Assembly: GCA_016212515.1 (NCBI GenBank)
Contig: JACRFZ010000092.1
Span: forward strand, 1-64,000
Direction: 5' to 3'
From: Candidatus Melainabacteria bacterium
GTDB lineage: Bacteria > Cyanobacteriota > Vampirovibrionia > Obscuribacterales > Obscuribacteraceae
DNA: 64,000 nt
A program made the translations under genes and the position numbers. The notes under the pieces were generated by a model that worked only from the letters and a program-made list of their open reading frames with translations, ran no database searches and was not told the DNA's origin. Numbering within the stretch: position 1 is the first letter of the stretch; each line of letters starts with the position of its first letter. This document shows positions 45,082 through 54,583 of the stretch, one piece after another.

Positions 45082-46833
45082 TCAGCGCAATTTGATGCGT
45101 TTGACATTCTCCATGACCACCTCCGGTCTAAGATAGAGAGCTTGCAGACGGGCACATTCCTGCAAACTATCACTGACGGTATGACCGCCGTTAAAATTGA
45201 GAGCCTGCTTGCTGGCCGCAATGGCCGAGCTTTCCTTACCGGCCATGCGGGCGGCACATTCTTCGGCGGCTTTCAGCATTGACTCTGCCTCAGGGAAAAG
45301 TTCACTGACAAAACCGCAATCGAAAGCACGTTTGCCTGAGAGGCGCTCACCGGTGAAAGCCATTTTGCGCACAAGCCCTTCCGGCATGAGGCGAGGCAAT
45401 CTCTGCAAAGTACCCAGATCTGCCATCAATCCCACATTTATCTCCTCGATGGCAAACTGCGCTTTCTCGGTAGCGAAGCGGAAATCACAGGCACTAACAA
45501 GGTCAAGACCGGCACCCAGACAGTAACCATCTACGGCAGCCAGAACCGGAAACTTAGCCTCGGTCAAACTGCTAAGAGCGGCTTGTAAGCGCAAAATCAG
45601 AGCCTGCAAGCGCTCTTTCTCTTTCAAGGTGGAAGCCCTGAGAAAGCCTTCATCGCCCAGCACTGAAAGATCGATACCGGCACAAAAATGTTTGCCCTGG
45701 CCGTGGATGATAAGGGCCCTTACCTCCAGCTCTTCCAGTTGCCGAATTGCCCCGGGTAATTCCTCGAAGAATGCCATAGGAAGGCAATTTACCTGGGCAG
45801 GACGATTCAACTTGAGCATTCCCACTGCATTGTTGCAACTGAGGGAAAACGTCTGGTATTGACCAACGGCATTAGAGCCCTCAGCGGCCGGCCTCTCAGC
45901 GCCTGCCTCGGGGCGCCCTTTGCCGTTCGAGGCAAGGGCCGGGCGCGGCTGACCCTGGGCGGCACCGCCCACTATCTGGGGCACGGGCAAGCGCTCCGGT
46001 GCTTTGCCGATGAAGAAATCAGGCATCAGATCGCTCAAGCCCGCACCGGCAACACAAGAGTAGGAAGAAAGATCGGTGACGCCGCTTTTGGCGAGAACCT
46101 GGGAATCGATGAAAAAGTTACCGCTCACCTCCCGGGCCTTCTGATTGAAAATCCAATAAGCGGCATCGGCGACAATCTCCGGCTTGCGGGAGCGAGCCAC
46201 GGTCTTGTCGCCCCCTAGAAGATTGCGAACGGCACTGGTATCCACAGCCGTTTCCGGCCACAGCGAGTTGACGGCAATGCCGTCGGCGGCGAACTCCTTA
46301 GCCATTCCCAGAGTGCACAGACTCATGCCGTACTTGGAAATGGTATAGGCCACATGGTGCGAAAGCCAGCCCGGATCAAGGTTGATGGGAGGGGAAAGAT
46401 TGAGAATATGCCCGTTTTCACTGCGGCGCAGGTAGGGCAGGGCGTACTTGCTGAGCATATAGACGGCTCGCACATTGACGCTCTGCATGAGGTCATAGCG
46501 CTTCATCTCAGTGGCTTCGGTGCCTGTCAATTGAATAGCGCCGGCATTATTGACCAGTATGTCGATGCCGCCAAACTTGGCCACGGCCTGATCAATTGCC
46601 TCCCTCACCTGCGCTTCGTCCCGCACATCAAGGGGAACCGGCAGAGCTTCGCCGCCCCGCGCCCGAATCTCCTCAGCAGCCGTGTAGATAGTACCGGGAA
46701 GTTTACTGTTGGCTTCAACGGTTTTGGCGGCAATGACTATTTTGGCCCCATCGGCAGCAGCTTTAAGAGCGATAGCCAGACCGATTCCCCTGGAAGCACC
46801 GGTGATGAACAAAACCTTGTCTTTGAGACTCAT
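45082..46833 (-). CDS. Fusion of a short-chain dehydrogenase and a crotonase (dienoyl-CoA isomerase-like)
   Basis: 583 residues. Residues 1-280 form a Rossmann-fold SDR of the HSDL2-like kind: TGASRGIG (11-18), NNAG (95-98), Ser147, Y163-x-x-x-K167, and a SPPINLDPGW segment typical of that group. A Pro/Ala/Gly-rich linker (about 280-330) joins it to a crotonase domain (335-583) with an HFCAGIDLSVL oxyanion segment, GYCLGAGLDLVSACD and a VGLMADLGTLQRLP segment, most like delta-3,5-delta-2,4-dienoyl-CoA isomerases. Both halves look complete, so the protein may handle two steps of fatty-acyl-CoA breakdown. AGGA precedes ATG 46833. Confidence 0.85.
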   Translation of the reverse strand: MSLKDKVLFITGASRGIGLAIALKAAADGAKIVIAAKTVEANSKLPGTIYTAAEEIRARGGEALPVPLDVRDEAQVREAIDQAVAKFGGIDILVNNAGAIQLTGTEATEMKRYDLMQSVNVRAVYMLSKYALPYLRRSENGHILNLSPPINLDPGWLSHHVAYTISKYGMSLCTLGMAKEFAADGIAVNSLWPETAVDTSAVRNLLGGDKTVARSRKPEIVADAAYWIFNQKAREVSGNFFIDSQVLAKSGVTDLSSYSCVAGAGLSDLMPDFFIGKAPERLPVPQIVGGAAQGQPRPALASNGKGRPEAGAERPAAEGSNAVGQYQTFSLSCNNAVGMLKLNRPAQVNCLPMAFFEELPGAIRQLEELEVRALIIHGQGKHFCAGIDLSVLGDEGFLRASTLKEKERLQALILRLQAALSSLTEAKFPVLAAVDGYCLGAGLDLVSACDFRFATEKAQFAIEEINVGLMADLGTLQRLPRLMPEGLVRKMAFTGERLSGKRAFDCGFVSELFPEAESMLKAAEECAARMAGKESSAIAASKQALNFNGGHTVSDSLQECARLQALYLRPEVVMENVKRIKLR

Positions 46834-47157
46834 GACTATTCCTGAAGAGAAAGCGTTATGTATGCAGGGTAGTTATAACAGCATTGGCCCGGCTGCGTAA
46901 CTGGCTGAAGATGCACACCCGGGTACTATTAAACCGCTCAAATTCTCCCAATCACCGTCCCATGGGCCAGGCTATGGGCTTGAGAGCATGCCCCCTAACA
47001 ATTGGCAACCAGGCGGCAGGCAAGGGGCTGAAGTCGCAAAAGTTGAGAATTTGAAGAAAGCAGCAAGCCCCGGCAAAATTGCAGGGAAAGCCATTGTCTA
47101 AGCCTTTGCACGGCGCCTGAAAACCGGCAGTGTTGGAAGTGGGTCATCTCAAGAAGC
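46834..47157. other. Divergent intergenic region
   Basis: No gene is seen. It separates the SDR-crotonase gene (minus) from the DHH gene (plus). No extra repeat or hairpin of note was found. Confidence 0.5.
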
Positions 47158-47186
47158 TACACAGGCCAATATCGGCAAGGTATAAT
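47158..47186 (+). promoter_or_regulatory. Sigma-70-type promoter
   Basis: TACACA (-35, four of six matches) and TATAAT (-10, perfect, 47181-47186) are separated by 17 bases and lie 34 bases before the DHH gene. Confidence 0.6.
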
Positions 47187-47220
47187 TAAGAACCGTCTCA
47201 TATGTCTCGCGGAGAAACCC

Positions 47221-48183
47221 ATGTCAAGCTATCAGAATCCAGCCCCGGAAACCGTCGCCACCAAGTGCAGACTGGTTACCCGCAGTGACTTCGATGGACT
47301 GGTCTGTGCCGTGCTGCTCAAGCACCTGAATATGATCGACAACATTCTCTTTGTGCACCCCAAAGACATGCAAGACGGCAAGGTGGAAGTAACCGACCGC
47401 GACATCACCACCAACCTGCCCTATGTGGAAGGCGTACACCTGGCTTTCGACCACCACTTGAGCGAAACCATCAGAAACGTCAACAAGAAAAACAACCACA
47501 TCATCGATCCCAATGCCAAATCGGCAGCACGAGTGGTTTACGACCATTTCGGCGGCGCCAAAACCTTCCCGGCGCGCTGGAACACCATGATGGCAGAAGT
47601 AGACAAAGCCGACGCCGCCCAATTCTCGGTAGAAGAAATTCTCGAACCGAAAGGCTGGGTCTTGCTCAATTACCTGATGGACCCCCGTACCGGTCTTGGT
47701 CGCTTCCGCAATTTTCGCATCTCGAACTACAACCTGATGATGGATCTTATCGACTACTGCAAAGACCACGACATCGACGACATCATGAAGATGCCCGATG
47801 TGGTGGAGAGAGTAGAGCTATACCACGATCAAACCGAGCGCTTCAAAGAACAAGTGAAGCGCTGCTCCAGCGTGCACAAAAACCTGATCATTCTCAACCT
47901 CAAAGGCGAAGATGTAATCTACGCCGGTAACCGCTTCATGATCTACGCTCTCTTCCCCCAGTGCAATATCTCCATGCACGTACTCTGGGGTCTGAAGCAG
48001 CAAAACACGGTCTTCGCCATCGGCAAATCCATCATCGATCGCAGTTCCAAAACTAAAATCGGCGAACTCTGTCTTAAATACGGCGGTGGCGGCCACGACA
48101 ATGCCGGCACCTGCCAGATTGAAAACGAGCGGGCCGATGCCGTCATGAAAGACCTGATCGAAAAAATCAACGCCGACGGTTAG
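47221..48183 (+). CDS. DHH/DHHA1 family phosphoesterase
   Basis: 320 residues. Metal motifs: SDFDG (D23, D25), a DHH triplet D77-H78-H79 (FDHHLSE), and the C-terminal DHHA1 motif GGGGHDNAGT. Members hydrolyse phosphodiester or phosphoanhydride bonds (exopolyphosphatase, oligoribonuclease/NrnA or c-di-AMP/pAp phosphatase). The exact substrate cannot be read from sequence. Cytoplasmic, with GGAG before ATG 47221 and a good promoter upstream. Confidence 0.86.
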   Translation: MSSYQNPAPETVATKCRLVTRSDFDGLVCAVLLKHLNMIDNILFVHPKDMQDGKVEVTDRDITTNLPYVEGVHLAFDHHLSETIRNVNKKNNHIIDPNAKSAARVVYDHFGGAKTFPARWNTMMAEVDKADAAQFSVEEILEPKGWVLLNYLMDPRTGLGRFRNFRISNYNLMMDLIDYCKDHDIDDIMKMPDVVERVELYHDQTERFKEQVKRCSSVHKNLIILNLKGEDVIYAGNRFMIYALFPQCNISMHVLWGLKQQNTVFAIGKSIIDRSSKTKIGELCLKYGGGGHDNAGTCQIENERADAVMKDLIEKINADG

Positions 48184-48204
48184 AAAGCAGCAGCCGCAAA
48201 GCCG

Positions 48205-48759
48205 CTACCTCAGCGATGCGAGCACCAAAAACAGACCGATAATGATGAAAAAAACCACAAAGCCGACGCCGAGGCCAATCCATAGCCTCCCTGTCATCGC
48301 CTGACTGGAAAGTAAGTCGGGGCGCATCTCTCGATTGATTCTATTCACCTCATTCTGAATAAAGCCAAGTATGGTAATAGCCACGACTAAGTTGATTAGT
48401 GGGGCATAGTCAGGCAGGTACTTACTGCCGAACGTAGAAACCAAATGATTGAAGAAAAACAAAAGCGCCGTGGGCAGTATAGGTAATCTAAAGCGATCGC
48501 CGGCGCTCCTGGCACAACGATCGTAGTACTTCATCAAGCTATGGAGAGAGAGCGGCAAAAAGAAACAACAAATCAGAGCTCTGGGTACCTTCGCTTTAGT
48601 GCCATGAAAGGCACGACTGAAATGTTGAAAGGACCAATACAGGGTGTAGATCCCGAGAGTAAAAACTTCGAGGGCCACATAGGCCGGAACCGCCAGGGGA
48701 TAACCGATAGGCCTCGATTGATCCTGCATCTGCTCGCTGAAAACACTCTCGTCGATCAA
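48205..48759 (-). CDS. Membrane protein (DUF4234-like)
   Basis: 184 residues with four hydrophobic segments and an early FTLGIYTLYW motif like that of DUF4234 membrane proteins. The start is TTG 48759; an internal ATG at 48729 is possible. It converges on the DHH gene and has no clear terminator. Function is unknown. Confidence 0.6.
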   Translation of the reverse strand: MIDESVFSEQMQDQSRPIGYPLAVPAYVALEVFTLGIYTLYWSFQHFSRAFHGTKAKVPRALICCFFLPLSLHSLMKYYDRCARSAGDRFRLPILPTALLFFFNHLVSTFGSKYLPDYAPLINLVVAITILGFIQNEVNRINREMRPDLLSSQAMTGRLWIGLGVGFVVFFIIIGLFLVLASLR

Positions 48760-48873
48760 AATCTTCTAGCCCTTCTTCCTGGTGCCATCACTTTTACCAA
48801 GAATCTACCATAATTCCCGATGGCCATCCCAGGACTGCATGGGAGATCAACAAACCGGCAGGAAAAGGCTTCC

Positions 48874-48926
48874 AAAAAGGTCAAAAAGTAGCAAAAAGAA
48901 CAAAAAGAACAAAAAGAACAAAAAGT
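48874..48926. repeat. Six A5-tracts with 9-base period
   Basis: CAAAAAG recurs every nine bases six times; the last four copies are nearly perfect AACAAAAAG units. Short A-tracts in phase with the DNA helix bend DNA, so this is likely intrinsically curved DNA or a slippage-prone minisatellite. It lies between the DUF4234-like gene and the sugar-transporter terminator. A minus-strand frame across it is not a gene. Confidence 0.7.
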
Positions 48927-48977
48927 GGAAGAATTAGTGCCGGTTTTAGCTCTCCCGACCGATTCAGAACTCATCAT

Positions 48978-49018
48978 AAAAAAACAAGCCGGGTGAGCGC
49001 TTTCCTTCCCACCCGGCT
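48978..49018 (-). terminator. Terminator of the sugar ABC operon (minus strand)
   Basis: AGCCGGGTG and CACCCGGCT (48987-49018) pair perfectly and on the minus strand are followed by a run of seven T. It ends the B-A-C transporter operon. Confidence 0.92.
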
Positions 49019-49046
49019 TTGGTCCTCATCTAACGACTTGCCAGTT

Positions 49047-50036
49047 TCATGATTGTCGATAGCGCAGGCGATCGAAACCGACTGCCGCCAAAATAATGAG
49101 ACCCGTCACTATCTCTTGAATCCAGTTGGCCAGACCAATCTGCGTGCAGCCGGCCCGCAAGACGGCCATCAAGAGTGCGCCGATGATAGTGCCGAGCACT
49201 GAGCCGCGCCCACCCTTGAGACTGGCGCCACCGATAACGACAGCGGCAATGGCATCCAGTTCCAGACCGGAGGCAACTGTAGGATCACCGACGGTGAGCC
49301 GCGAAAATTGCATCAATCCGGCCAGACCGGCGAAGGCACCACAGAGGCTGTAGACCCAGAGTTCTACCCGCTCTACGTTGATACCGCAGAGCAAGGCTGT
49401 TTTCACATTGGAACCGACGGCAAAAACATGCAGCCCCAACCTGGAATATCGCAGCATCAAAGCCACTAGAGCCGCCATCAGCAGAAAGAGCCAGACACCG
49501 GCGGGTACAAGCTGCCAGGCGGCCACACTATCGAGACGGGCTAGAAGCTCATTGAGCCAGGTCAAAGGCGCGTCTACTTTCTGTTCATGGGCTATGCCTT
49601 TGGCTATGCCGCGCAAAACCAGCAAGCTGACAAGGGTGGCAATAAAAGGCACCACTTTCAAGCGGGCAACCATAAGGCCGTTGGCCAGACCAGCGAGCGC
49701 GCCCACGGCGATTCCGCCCAGGGCGGCAAAGATGGGACTTATGCCGGCATTCAAAAGCGAGGCGATCACCACCGTGGAAAGTGCCACCGCCGAGCCTATG
49801 GACAGATCGATCCCGCCGGCAATGATGACTATGGTCATGCCCAGAGAAACCAGACCGACGATAGTTGTCTGACGGAGGATAAGCTCAAGATTGGCCGCTC
49901 CGGCGAAACTGCTCGGGCTGAGCCAGCAAAAGACAAGGTAAACGGCCAAGAGCGCCGCCAGAGGTCCAAGTATCTCTCTCCGGCGCCAAGCCATAGCCAG
50001 ACCGGGTTTGTTTGTTATTGGCGAAACCTCGCTCAT
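49047..50036 (-). CDS. Sugar ABC transporter permease (RbsC-type)
   Basis: 329 residues, about nine membrane helices, of the BPD_transp_2 family that serves ribose, galactose, xylose and autoinducer-2 importers. Typical segments: GMTIVIIAGGIDLSIGS, NGLMVARLKVVPFIATL and VVIGGASLKGGRGSV. Its ATG overlaps the stop of the ATPase gene by four bases. Sugar specificity cannot be inferred. Confidence 0.9.
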   Translation of the reverse strand: MSEVSPITNKPGLAMAWRRREILGPLAALLAVYLVFCWLSPSSFAGAANLELILRQTTIVGLVSLGMTIVIIAGGIDLSIGSAVALSTVVIASLLNAGISPIFAALGGIAVGALAGLANGLMVARLKVVPFIATLVSLLVLRGIAKGIAHEQKVDAPLTWLNELLARLDSVAAWQLVPAGVWLFLLMAALVALMLRYSRLGLHVFAVGSNVKTALLCGINVERVELWVYSLCGAFAGLAGLMQFSRLTVGDPTVASGLELDAIAAVVIGGASLKGGRGSVLGTIIGALLMAVLRAGCTQIGLANWIQEIVTGLIILAAVGFDRLRYRQS

Positions 50037-51580
50037 AGGTTTGTCTCCGTCATGGTTTCAGACTGCCCTTCCAAGCCCGGCACAGGAGCCGTAGCTTCGG
50101 ACATCACAGAAAACTCGCTCACTTCGCTCACCGGTCGGAAGGGCAGCAGAACGCCACGGTTCATCACCGCCAAACGATCGCAAAGACCTAACAGCTCCGG
50201 CAAATAGCTGCTCACAATAAGAACAGCCGCACCAGCGCCCGCCGCCTCATGGATGAGATCGTAGATTTGCCGCTTGCTTCCGATGTCCACGCCACGAGTG
50301 GGCTCATCCAAAAGGAAAATATCCACCTTGTGTGCAAGCAACCTGGCCATGGCTACTTTCTGCTGATTGCCGCCGGAAAGCTGCCAGACGGGCTGCTCGG
50401 GACCGCTCGCCACCACCGACATAGCCTTGAGCCAGACCTGGGCTTGACCTTCCAGCTTGCCCGGACTGAAAAGGAGGGGAGTTTCCACCAGGGCCAGATT
50501 GTGAGCAATGGACATGCTTACCGAGAGCCCTTCTTCCTTTCTATCTTCCGAGACCATGCCGGTACCGCCACGCCAGAGCGCTTGTACAGAAACGGAAGAA
50601 CCGGCAGGCTTTCCTTTGATGGCTACGCTGCCTTTGGCTGCATCGAGAGCAAAGATGCTGCGTAAAAGCTCGGTACGACCGCTGCCCACCAGACCGAAAA
50701 TGCCCAGCACTTCGCCTTTGTGGAGAGAAAATGAAGCGCTCGAAAGTCGCTTGCCGCTAGAGAGGGCCTCAACCTCCAGAACTTTTGGACCGATAGAGTG
50801 CCGGTGGGAAGGATAAAGATCCCCCAGATCTCTTCCCAGCATCATAGAAACAAGATCCTTCAGCTCCACCTCAGCCATAGAGCCGCTGCCCACCACCCGA
50901 CCATCCCGGAGCACCGTGTAGGTATCGGCTATTTGCTGCACTTCTTCCAGGAAGTGGGAGATGTACAAAATGGCGTAGCCTTCCTCTTTGAGACGCCGAA
51001 GCAGGTGAAAGAGCCTGGCAGTATCTTCCTTAGTCAGGCTGCTTGTGGGTTCGTCCAGGATCAAGACCTTGCTACCACCGACAGTGGCACGCGCAATTTC
51101 CAGAATCTGCATCTGTGACACAGAAAGGCTTGAACACAAAGCATCCACATCGATATCGGAGCCGAGAGCGGCAAGAGCGCTGCGGGCACTCTCGCGCATG
51201 GCAGCACGCTTGAGCCAGAAACCGCTTACCGGTTCGATGCCCAGCATGATATTCTCAGCCACTGTCAAATGAGGCGCCACACTCAATTCCTGATGGATCA
51301 TCGAAATGCCCTGACGGCGAGCCTCACCAGGGTCAGCGGGGCTATAGGAAAGACCCGCAAGCCGCATCTCACCTTGAGCAGGCTTAACGAGACCGGCCAG
51401 CACATTCATCAAACTGCTTTTACCGGCACCGTTTTCTCCGATGACGGCCCGTAACTCTCCGGCACATAAAGATAAACCGACGCCGCGTAAGGCCTGCACA
51501 TTACCGTAGAGAACAGACACATTCCGCACATCCAGCACAGTCGGTGCAAAGGGATTTTCATTAGCGGTTTGCTCTTCCAT
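50033..51580 (-). CDS. Sugar ABC transporter ATPase (RbsA-type, two ABC domains)
   Basis: 515 residues. Two fused ABC modules: the first with Walker A GENGAGKSS and a signature region beginning LSVSQMQ; the second with a degenerate loop (GLVGSGRTE) and LSGGNQQK, as usual for RbsA/MglA-type proteins. The start is ATG 51580, one base after the previous stop, with GGGAG upstream; the longer in-frame start at 51601 is less likely. Confidence 0.9.
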   Translation of the reverse strand: MEEQTANENPFAPTVLDVRNVSVLYGNVQALRGVGLSLCAGELRAVIGENGAGKSSLMNVLAGLVKPAQGEMRLAGLSYSPADPGEARRQGISMIHQELSVAPHLTVAENIMLGIEPVSGFWLKRAAMRESARSALAALGSDIDVDALCSSLSVSQMQILEIARATVGGSKVLILDEPTSSLTKEDTARLFHLLRRLKEEGYAILYISHFLEEVQQIADTYTVLRDGRVVGSGSMAEVELKDLVSMMLGRDLGDLYPSHRHSIGPKVLEVEALSSGKRLSSASFSLHKGEVLGIFGLVGSGRTELLRSIFALDAAKGSVAIKGKPAGSSVSVQALWRGGTGMVSEDRKEEGLSVSMSIAHNLALVETPLLFSPGKLEGQAQVWLKAMSVVASGPEQPVWQLSGGNQQKVAMARLLAHKVDIFLLDEPTRGVDIGSKRQIYDLIHEAAGAGAAVLIVSSYLPELLGLCDRLAVMNRGVLLPFRPVSEVSEFSVMSEATAPVPGLEGQSETMTETNL

Positions 51581-51581
51581 A

Positions 51582-52631
51582 CTAGTCTCCCACACCGTCA
51601 AGGATGCGCAAATTGGGACGCACCAGAGACTTCACCTGGGGCTCAGCCATGTTTTGTCTGGTGACGATGGTGGCCGGAACATCCACCACAGGCTCCAGAG
51701 CAAGCTCCGGCTGACGCACTTTTTGGGCGGCAGCCTTGATGCCCAGGTAACCCATACGAACCGGGTCCTGCGCCACGAGAGCGTCGATGGTGCCTTTTTC
51801 CAGGGCGGCAAGCAGCTTGGGCGAGAAATCAAAGCCCACAAAGCGAACACTGCCGCCCAAACCGCTATCTTCAAGAGCACGTAGCATGCCGAAGGTAGTG
51901 GACTCATTGGGGCAGAAAACACCGTCCAGGGCAATTTTTCCGTCTCCGCCCTTGAGCGGAGCCAGAATATTCTCGCTGGCTTTATAGGCTGTCTCCGATG
52001 TACCGCCGCCGTGTTGGCTGCTACTGACCAGGGTAATTTCCGGGTAAGCAGCCAGGGCATCAAGAAAACCACGCTCCCTGTGGTCCGTGCTGGCATTGCC
52101 TTCCACACCGCGAAGCAAAGCCACACGACCGTGGTGATTGAGCAGACCGGCCAGATGTTCCCCGGCCATAAAACCAGCCTTGTAATTGTCGGTTCGAATG
52201 AAGCTCTCAATGCGATCGCTCTGCAAATCCGAATCGATGACAATGACGGGAATAGAGCTGCGGAAGGCGTCTTCCACCGGTCCCCGTAAAGCCATGTTGT
52301 CGATGGGGGCAAGCACTATGGCATCCACCTTACGCACAACCATGGCATCGACGACATCCAGTTGAGCGCTGCGATCATCACGGCGCATCGGTCCTTGAAA
52401 AACAAGGGCCACGCCCAGTTCTCGGCTGGCACTCACAGCACCGGCATAAACGGCACGCCAGTATTCATCGGTGGTGCCCATAGGTACAAGCGCGATGGTA
52501 ATTGCTCTTTCACCAGACGCTTGCCGTATACTTCGCCCGTCGGCAAAGCGCCCGGGCTGATTGAAAGCGAGTATCAGGACAAGACCTGAGATTCCCGCAA
52601 AAATTAGAAACTTCCAGAGTCTCGACTGCAT
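51582..52631 (-). CDS. Periplasmic sugar-binding protein (RbsB-type)
   Basis: 349 residues of the Peripla_BP_4 fold. An N-terminal hydrophobic helix (about 8-24) serves as signal sequence or anchor; the mature part has IALVPMGTTDEYW, VDAIVLAPIDN, VIVIDSDLQSD and FVGFDFSPKLLAAL strands of the ribose-binding group. ATG 52631 is chosen because GGAGG lies seven bases upstream. Order B-A-C; no sugar kinase or LacI-type regulator is adjacent. Confidence 0.88.
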   Translation of the reverse strand: MQSRLWKFLIFAGISGLVLILAFNQPGRFADGRSIRQASGERAITIALVPMGTTDEYWRAVYAGAVSASRELGVALVFQGPMRRDDRSAQLDVVDAMVVRKVDAIVLAPIDNMALRGPVEDAFRSSIPVIVIDSDLQSDRIESFIRTDNYKAGFMAGEHLAGLLNHHGRVALLRGVEGNASTDHRERGFLDALAAYPEITLVSSSQHGGGTSETAYKASENILAPLKGGDGKIALDGVFCPNESTTFGMLRALEDSGLGGSVRFVGFDFSPKLLAALEKGTIDALVAQDPVRMGYLGIKAAAQKVRQPELALEPVVDVPATIVTRQNMAEPQVKSLVRPNLRILDGVGD

Positions 52632-53074
52632 TTGTTTGACCTCCAGGTTCAAGAAAGCAAAGTTGCACAAGCATCCTGCCTTTCAGTGGCTCAGAGACGG
52701 GGCAGGAATTCAGTTCAGCAAGGGGGAGCGGCCTGCAAGCAGAAACCTCTTCGCTCAAGTAAGCGAGACAGTTCTGATAAAACGCTCAGACTTGAGACAG
52801 AAACCAAAAGCAAGAGCCACTTCCCGCACGCTAAAGAGAGACAATCTCAGGTGTGAGAAGCCAGGCAAACCGGTCGTCAGAACTAAGTCTGAGAACTCCG
52901 ACCGAAGTCGGCTGTCAAGTCGCCTGCGTGAGCCTGCTAGTGGGCTGAAAGAAATAGTAACCTTGCTGAAAATAGAATGTTGTGACCTTCAGTCTGCAAA
53001 ACCACAAACAGCCATAGCAATGCAAGTAACGGATTGCTGCGGCAAGAGAAAAGCAATTTAAGCTTTCTTGCGCT
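52632..53074. other. Upstream region of the sugar operon
   Basis: No gene is seen; frames here are Lys/Arg/Ser-rich noise. It contains small hairpins (TCGCT/AGCGA at about 52753-52768; CCGAC/GTCGG at about 52897-52911) and a CTCAGACTTGAG dyad at about 52786. The operon promoter must lie here but could not be fixed. Confidence 0.45.
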
Positions 53075-53785
53075 TCAGAACAAGTACGGAAACCAGCGAT
53101 AACGAACCCTTGCCGCATATTCAACATAACCCGGAAGCCCCTGGCGCAGCATGTTTTCTTCCAGTAAGGTGCGACGCAGAAGCACCAGTATGCTGAGAAT
53201 CGCCATCCCCGCTGAAAGCCAGGACCCCATGGCCAGAGCCTCGCTAAGGAACATCAAGACGGCGCCGCTGTATCCGGGATGCCGTACCAGCGCATAAGGA
53301 CCGCTGTCTATCACGGTTTGACCACGATCGGGCTGCAATCTGATAGCAGACGAAAAGAAAAAATTGGTCTTCATAGACCAGAGGAAAAGCGCCCATCCGA
53401 GCACAACACCAACCATGGCCAGGACTCGTAACCAGAGCGGTAATGTTTCAAAGACCGGCAAACGACTACCCTGCAGCCAATGCAAGCGGTAAGGATCGAG
53501 CACGGCAAGCAGGTACTGCAGCGGGTAAAAAGTACAGATTAACGGCACGCAGAAGGGATCTTCATCTTTGCCGGCCGGTTTGAGACGCTCCGCCAAAAGT
53601 GCCGGATCAAGCACAGACATGGCAATAGCCGAAGTACAAAGATGAACGATCAAAATGCCCCAGAAAAAAGGCAAATCAAAAGTACCGGCTAGATAGACTA
53701 TTAGTGCGGCACCACAAAAATAGAAAAGAAGCATCAAGACCCAGGCCAGTCTTAACTTTCTCTGTACCTGCAAATCCAGGGTCAC
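53075..53785 (-). CDS. Isoprenylcysteine-methyltransferase-like membrane protein
   Basis: 236 residues, five or so membrane helices, start GTG 53785. The C-terminal part has the pattern of ICMT/PEMT-type methyltransferases: GPYALVRHPGYSG (SAM-binding loop), an EENMLRQGLPGYVEYAARVRYRWFP end and conserved Arg/His/Glu positions. Bacterial members methylate lipids or small thiols or have unknown targets. No partner genes are next to it. Confidence 0.8.
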   Translation of the reverse strand: MTLDLQVQRKLRLAWVLMLLFYFCGAALIVYLAGTFDLPFFWGILIVHLCTSAIAMSVLDPALLAERLKPAGKDEDPFCVPLICTFYPLQYLLAVLDPYRLHWLQGSRLPVFETLPLWLRVLAMVGVVLGWALFLWSMKTNFFFSSAIRLQPDRGQTVIDSGPYALVRHPGYSGAVLMFLSEALAMGSWLSAGMAILSILVLLRRTLLEENMLRQGLPGYVEYAARVRYRWFPYLF

Positions 53786-53948
53786 AAATCACTCAAAAGC
53801 AGGGAAAGACAATTTCAATTATAAGACTTGAACTGATGTTCAGGCGCCCTTGCCGGAAGTTCAGGCAGAGGATCTCAATTTTCAAAGTCAACCGTGCATG
53901 AAATTATGCGGAATTTCGCTTCAAAAGCGAATGCGGTTAAAGGCGAAA

Positions 53949-53968
53949 GAGAGACCCCTGGGTCTCTC
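53949..53968 (+). terminator. Strong short hairpin
   Basis: GAGAGACCC pairs with GGGTCTCTC; the tail CTCTAG is pyrimidine-rich but not a T-run. First of two hairpins 333 bases apart. Confidence 0.45.
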
Positions 53969-54223
53969 CTCTAGCTTGCTAGCCGCTTGTGTTTCTGAAG
54001 AATTCAGACTTTAGATAGAAAACAGTTTTTTTAGTGCGCACTCCTTCTTGGTTTTATTTGCTCTGGTTCTGGTTCCTACACCCCTGCCGGTACCGGAATC
54101 GAGCAAATGCTTTTCTTAGTACTGGTTCAATAACACCCCTGCTTTCGAACCAGTTTTCAGCTTTCTTGCTTCGGCTTTTCAGCCTCCGCCTCTCAGCTTG
54201 TGAATGGATATATGCATCCCACA

Positions 54224-54583
54224 AAATTTCTGGACAAAGTTTGGAAAAATATTTTTGAAGAATACTGATCGGCTAAATGCAGAAAGGAGAGCCTTGCCGC
54301 CTCTCCTTTCTTTTGTTAACTTTGCCTTGAATGATCTAAAGAAAATTGTTTTGAAGAAAATGTGGTAACTGACGAATTCCTCCTCTTTGTGCTGGTTCTT
54401 GAGTAATCACTTGCTTTCTCTTAAATCGAACAATTAGAAAAATCCAGCACCCCTACTAGATCTTCCCTGCTTGCAGCTAAAGCATTTACTTTTGGTCCCA
54501 CTTACTGGAGCCGTTTCGACCTGCCTTTCGCTTGCTCACATATGCCTATATACTGAGCAAAGAAATTTTGGACAGGGTGTGGA
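54224..54583. repeat. Repeated AAATTT(C)TGGACA element
   Basis: AAATTTCTGGACAAAGTTTG (54224-54243) and AAATTTTGGACAGGGTGTGG (54563-54582) match at most positions, each in an A/T-rich stretch, 339 bases apart. Together with the paired hairpins and CTGGTTC elements they show that the region is an old tandem duplication. Confidence 0.5.
54282..54315 (+). terminator. Rho-independent terminator of an unassigned transcript
   Basis: GAAAGGAGAG (54282-54291) pairs perfectly with CTCTCCTTTC (54301-54310), followed by TTTTGTT. No protein gene on this strand ends nearby, so it probably terminates a non-coding RNA made from the region to its left. Confidence 0.75.

Noticed and set aside
48756-48977. 73-codon minus frame with repeated Phe-Cys-Ser-Phe units
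   Set aside because: The pattern is only the translation of the 9-base A-tract repeat.
52561-53061. 166-codon frame upstream of the sugar operon
   Set aside because: It overlaps the binding-protein start on the other strand, has no ribosome site and has a noise-like composition.
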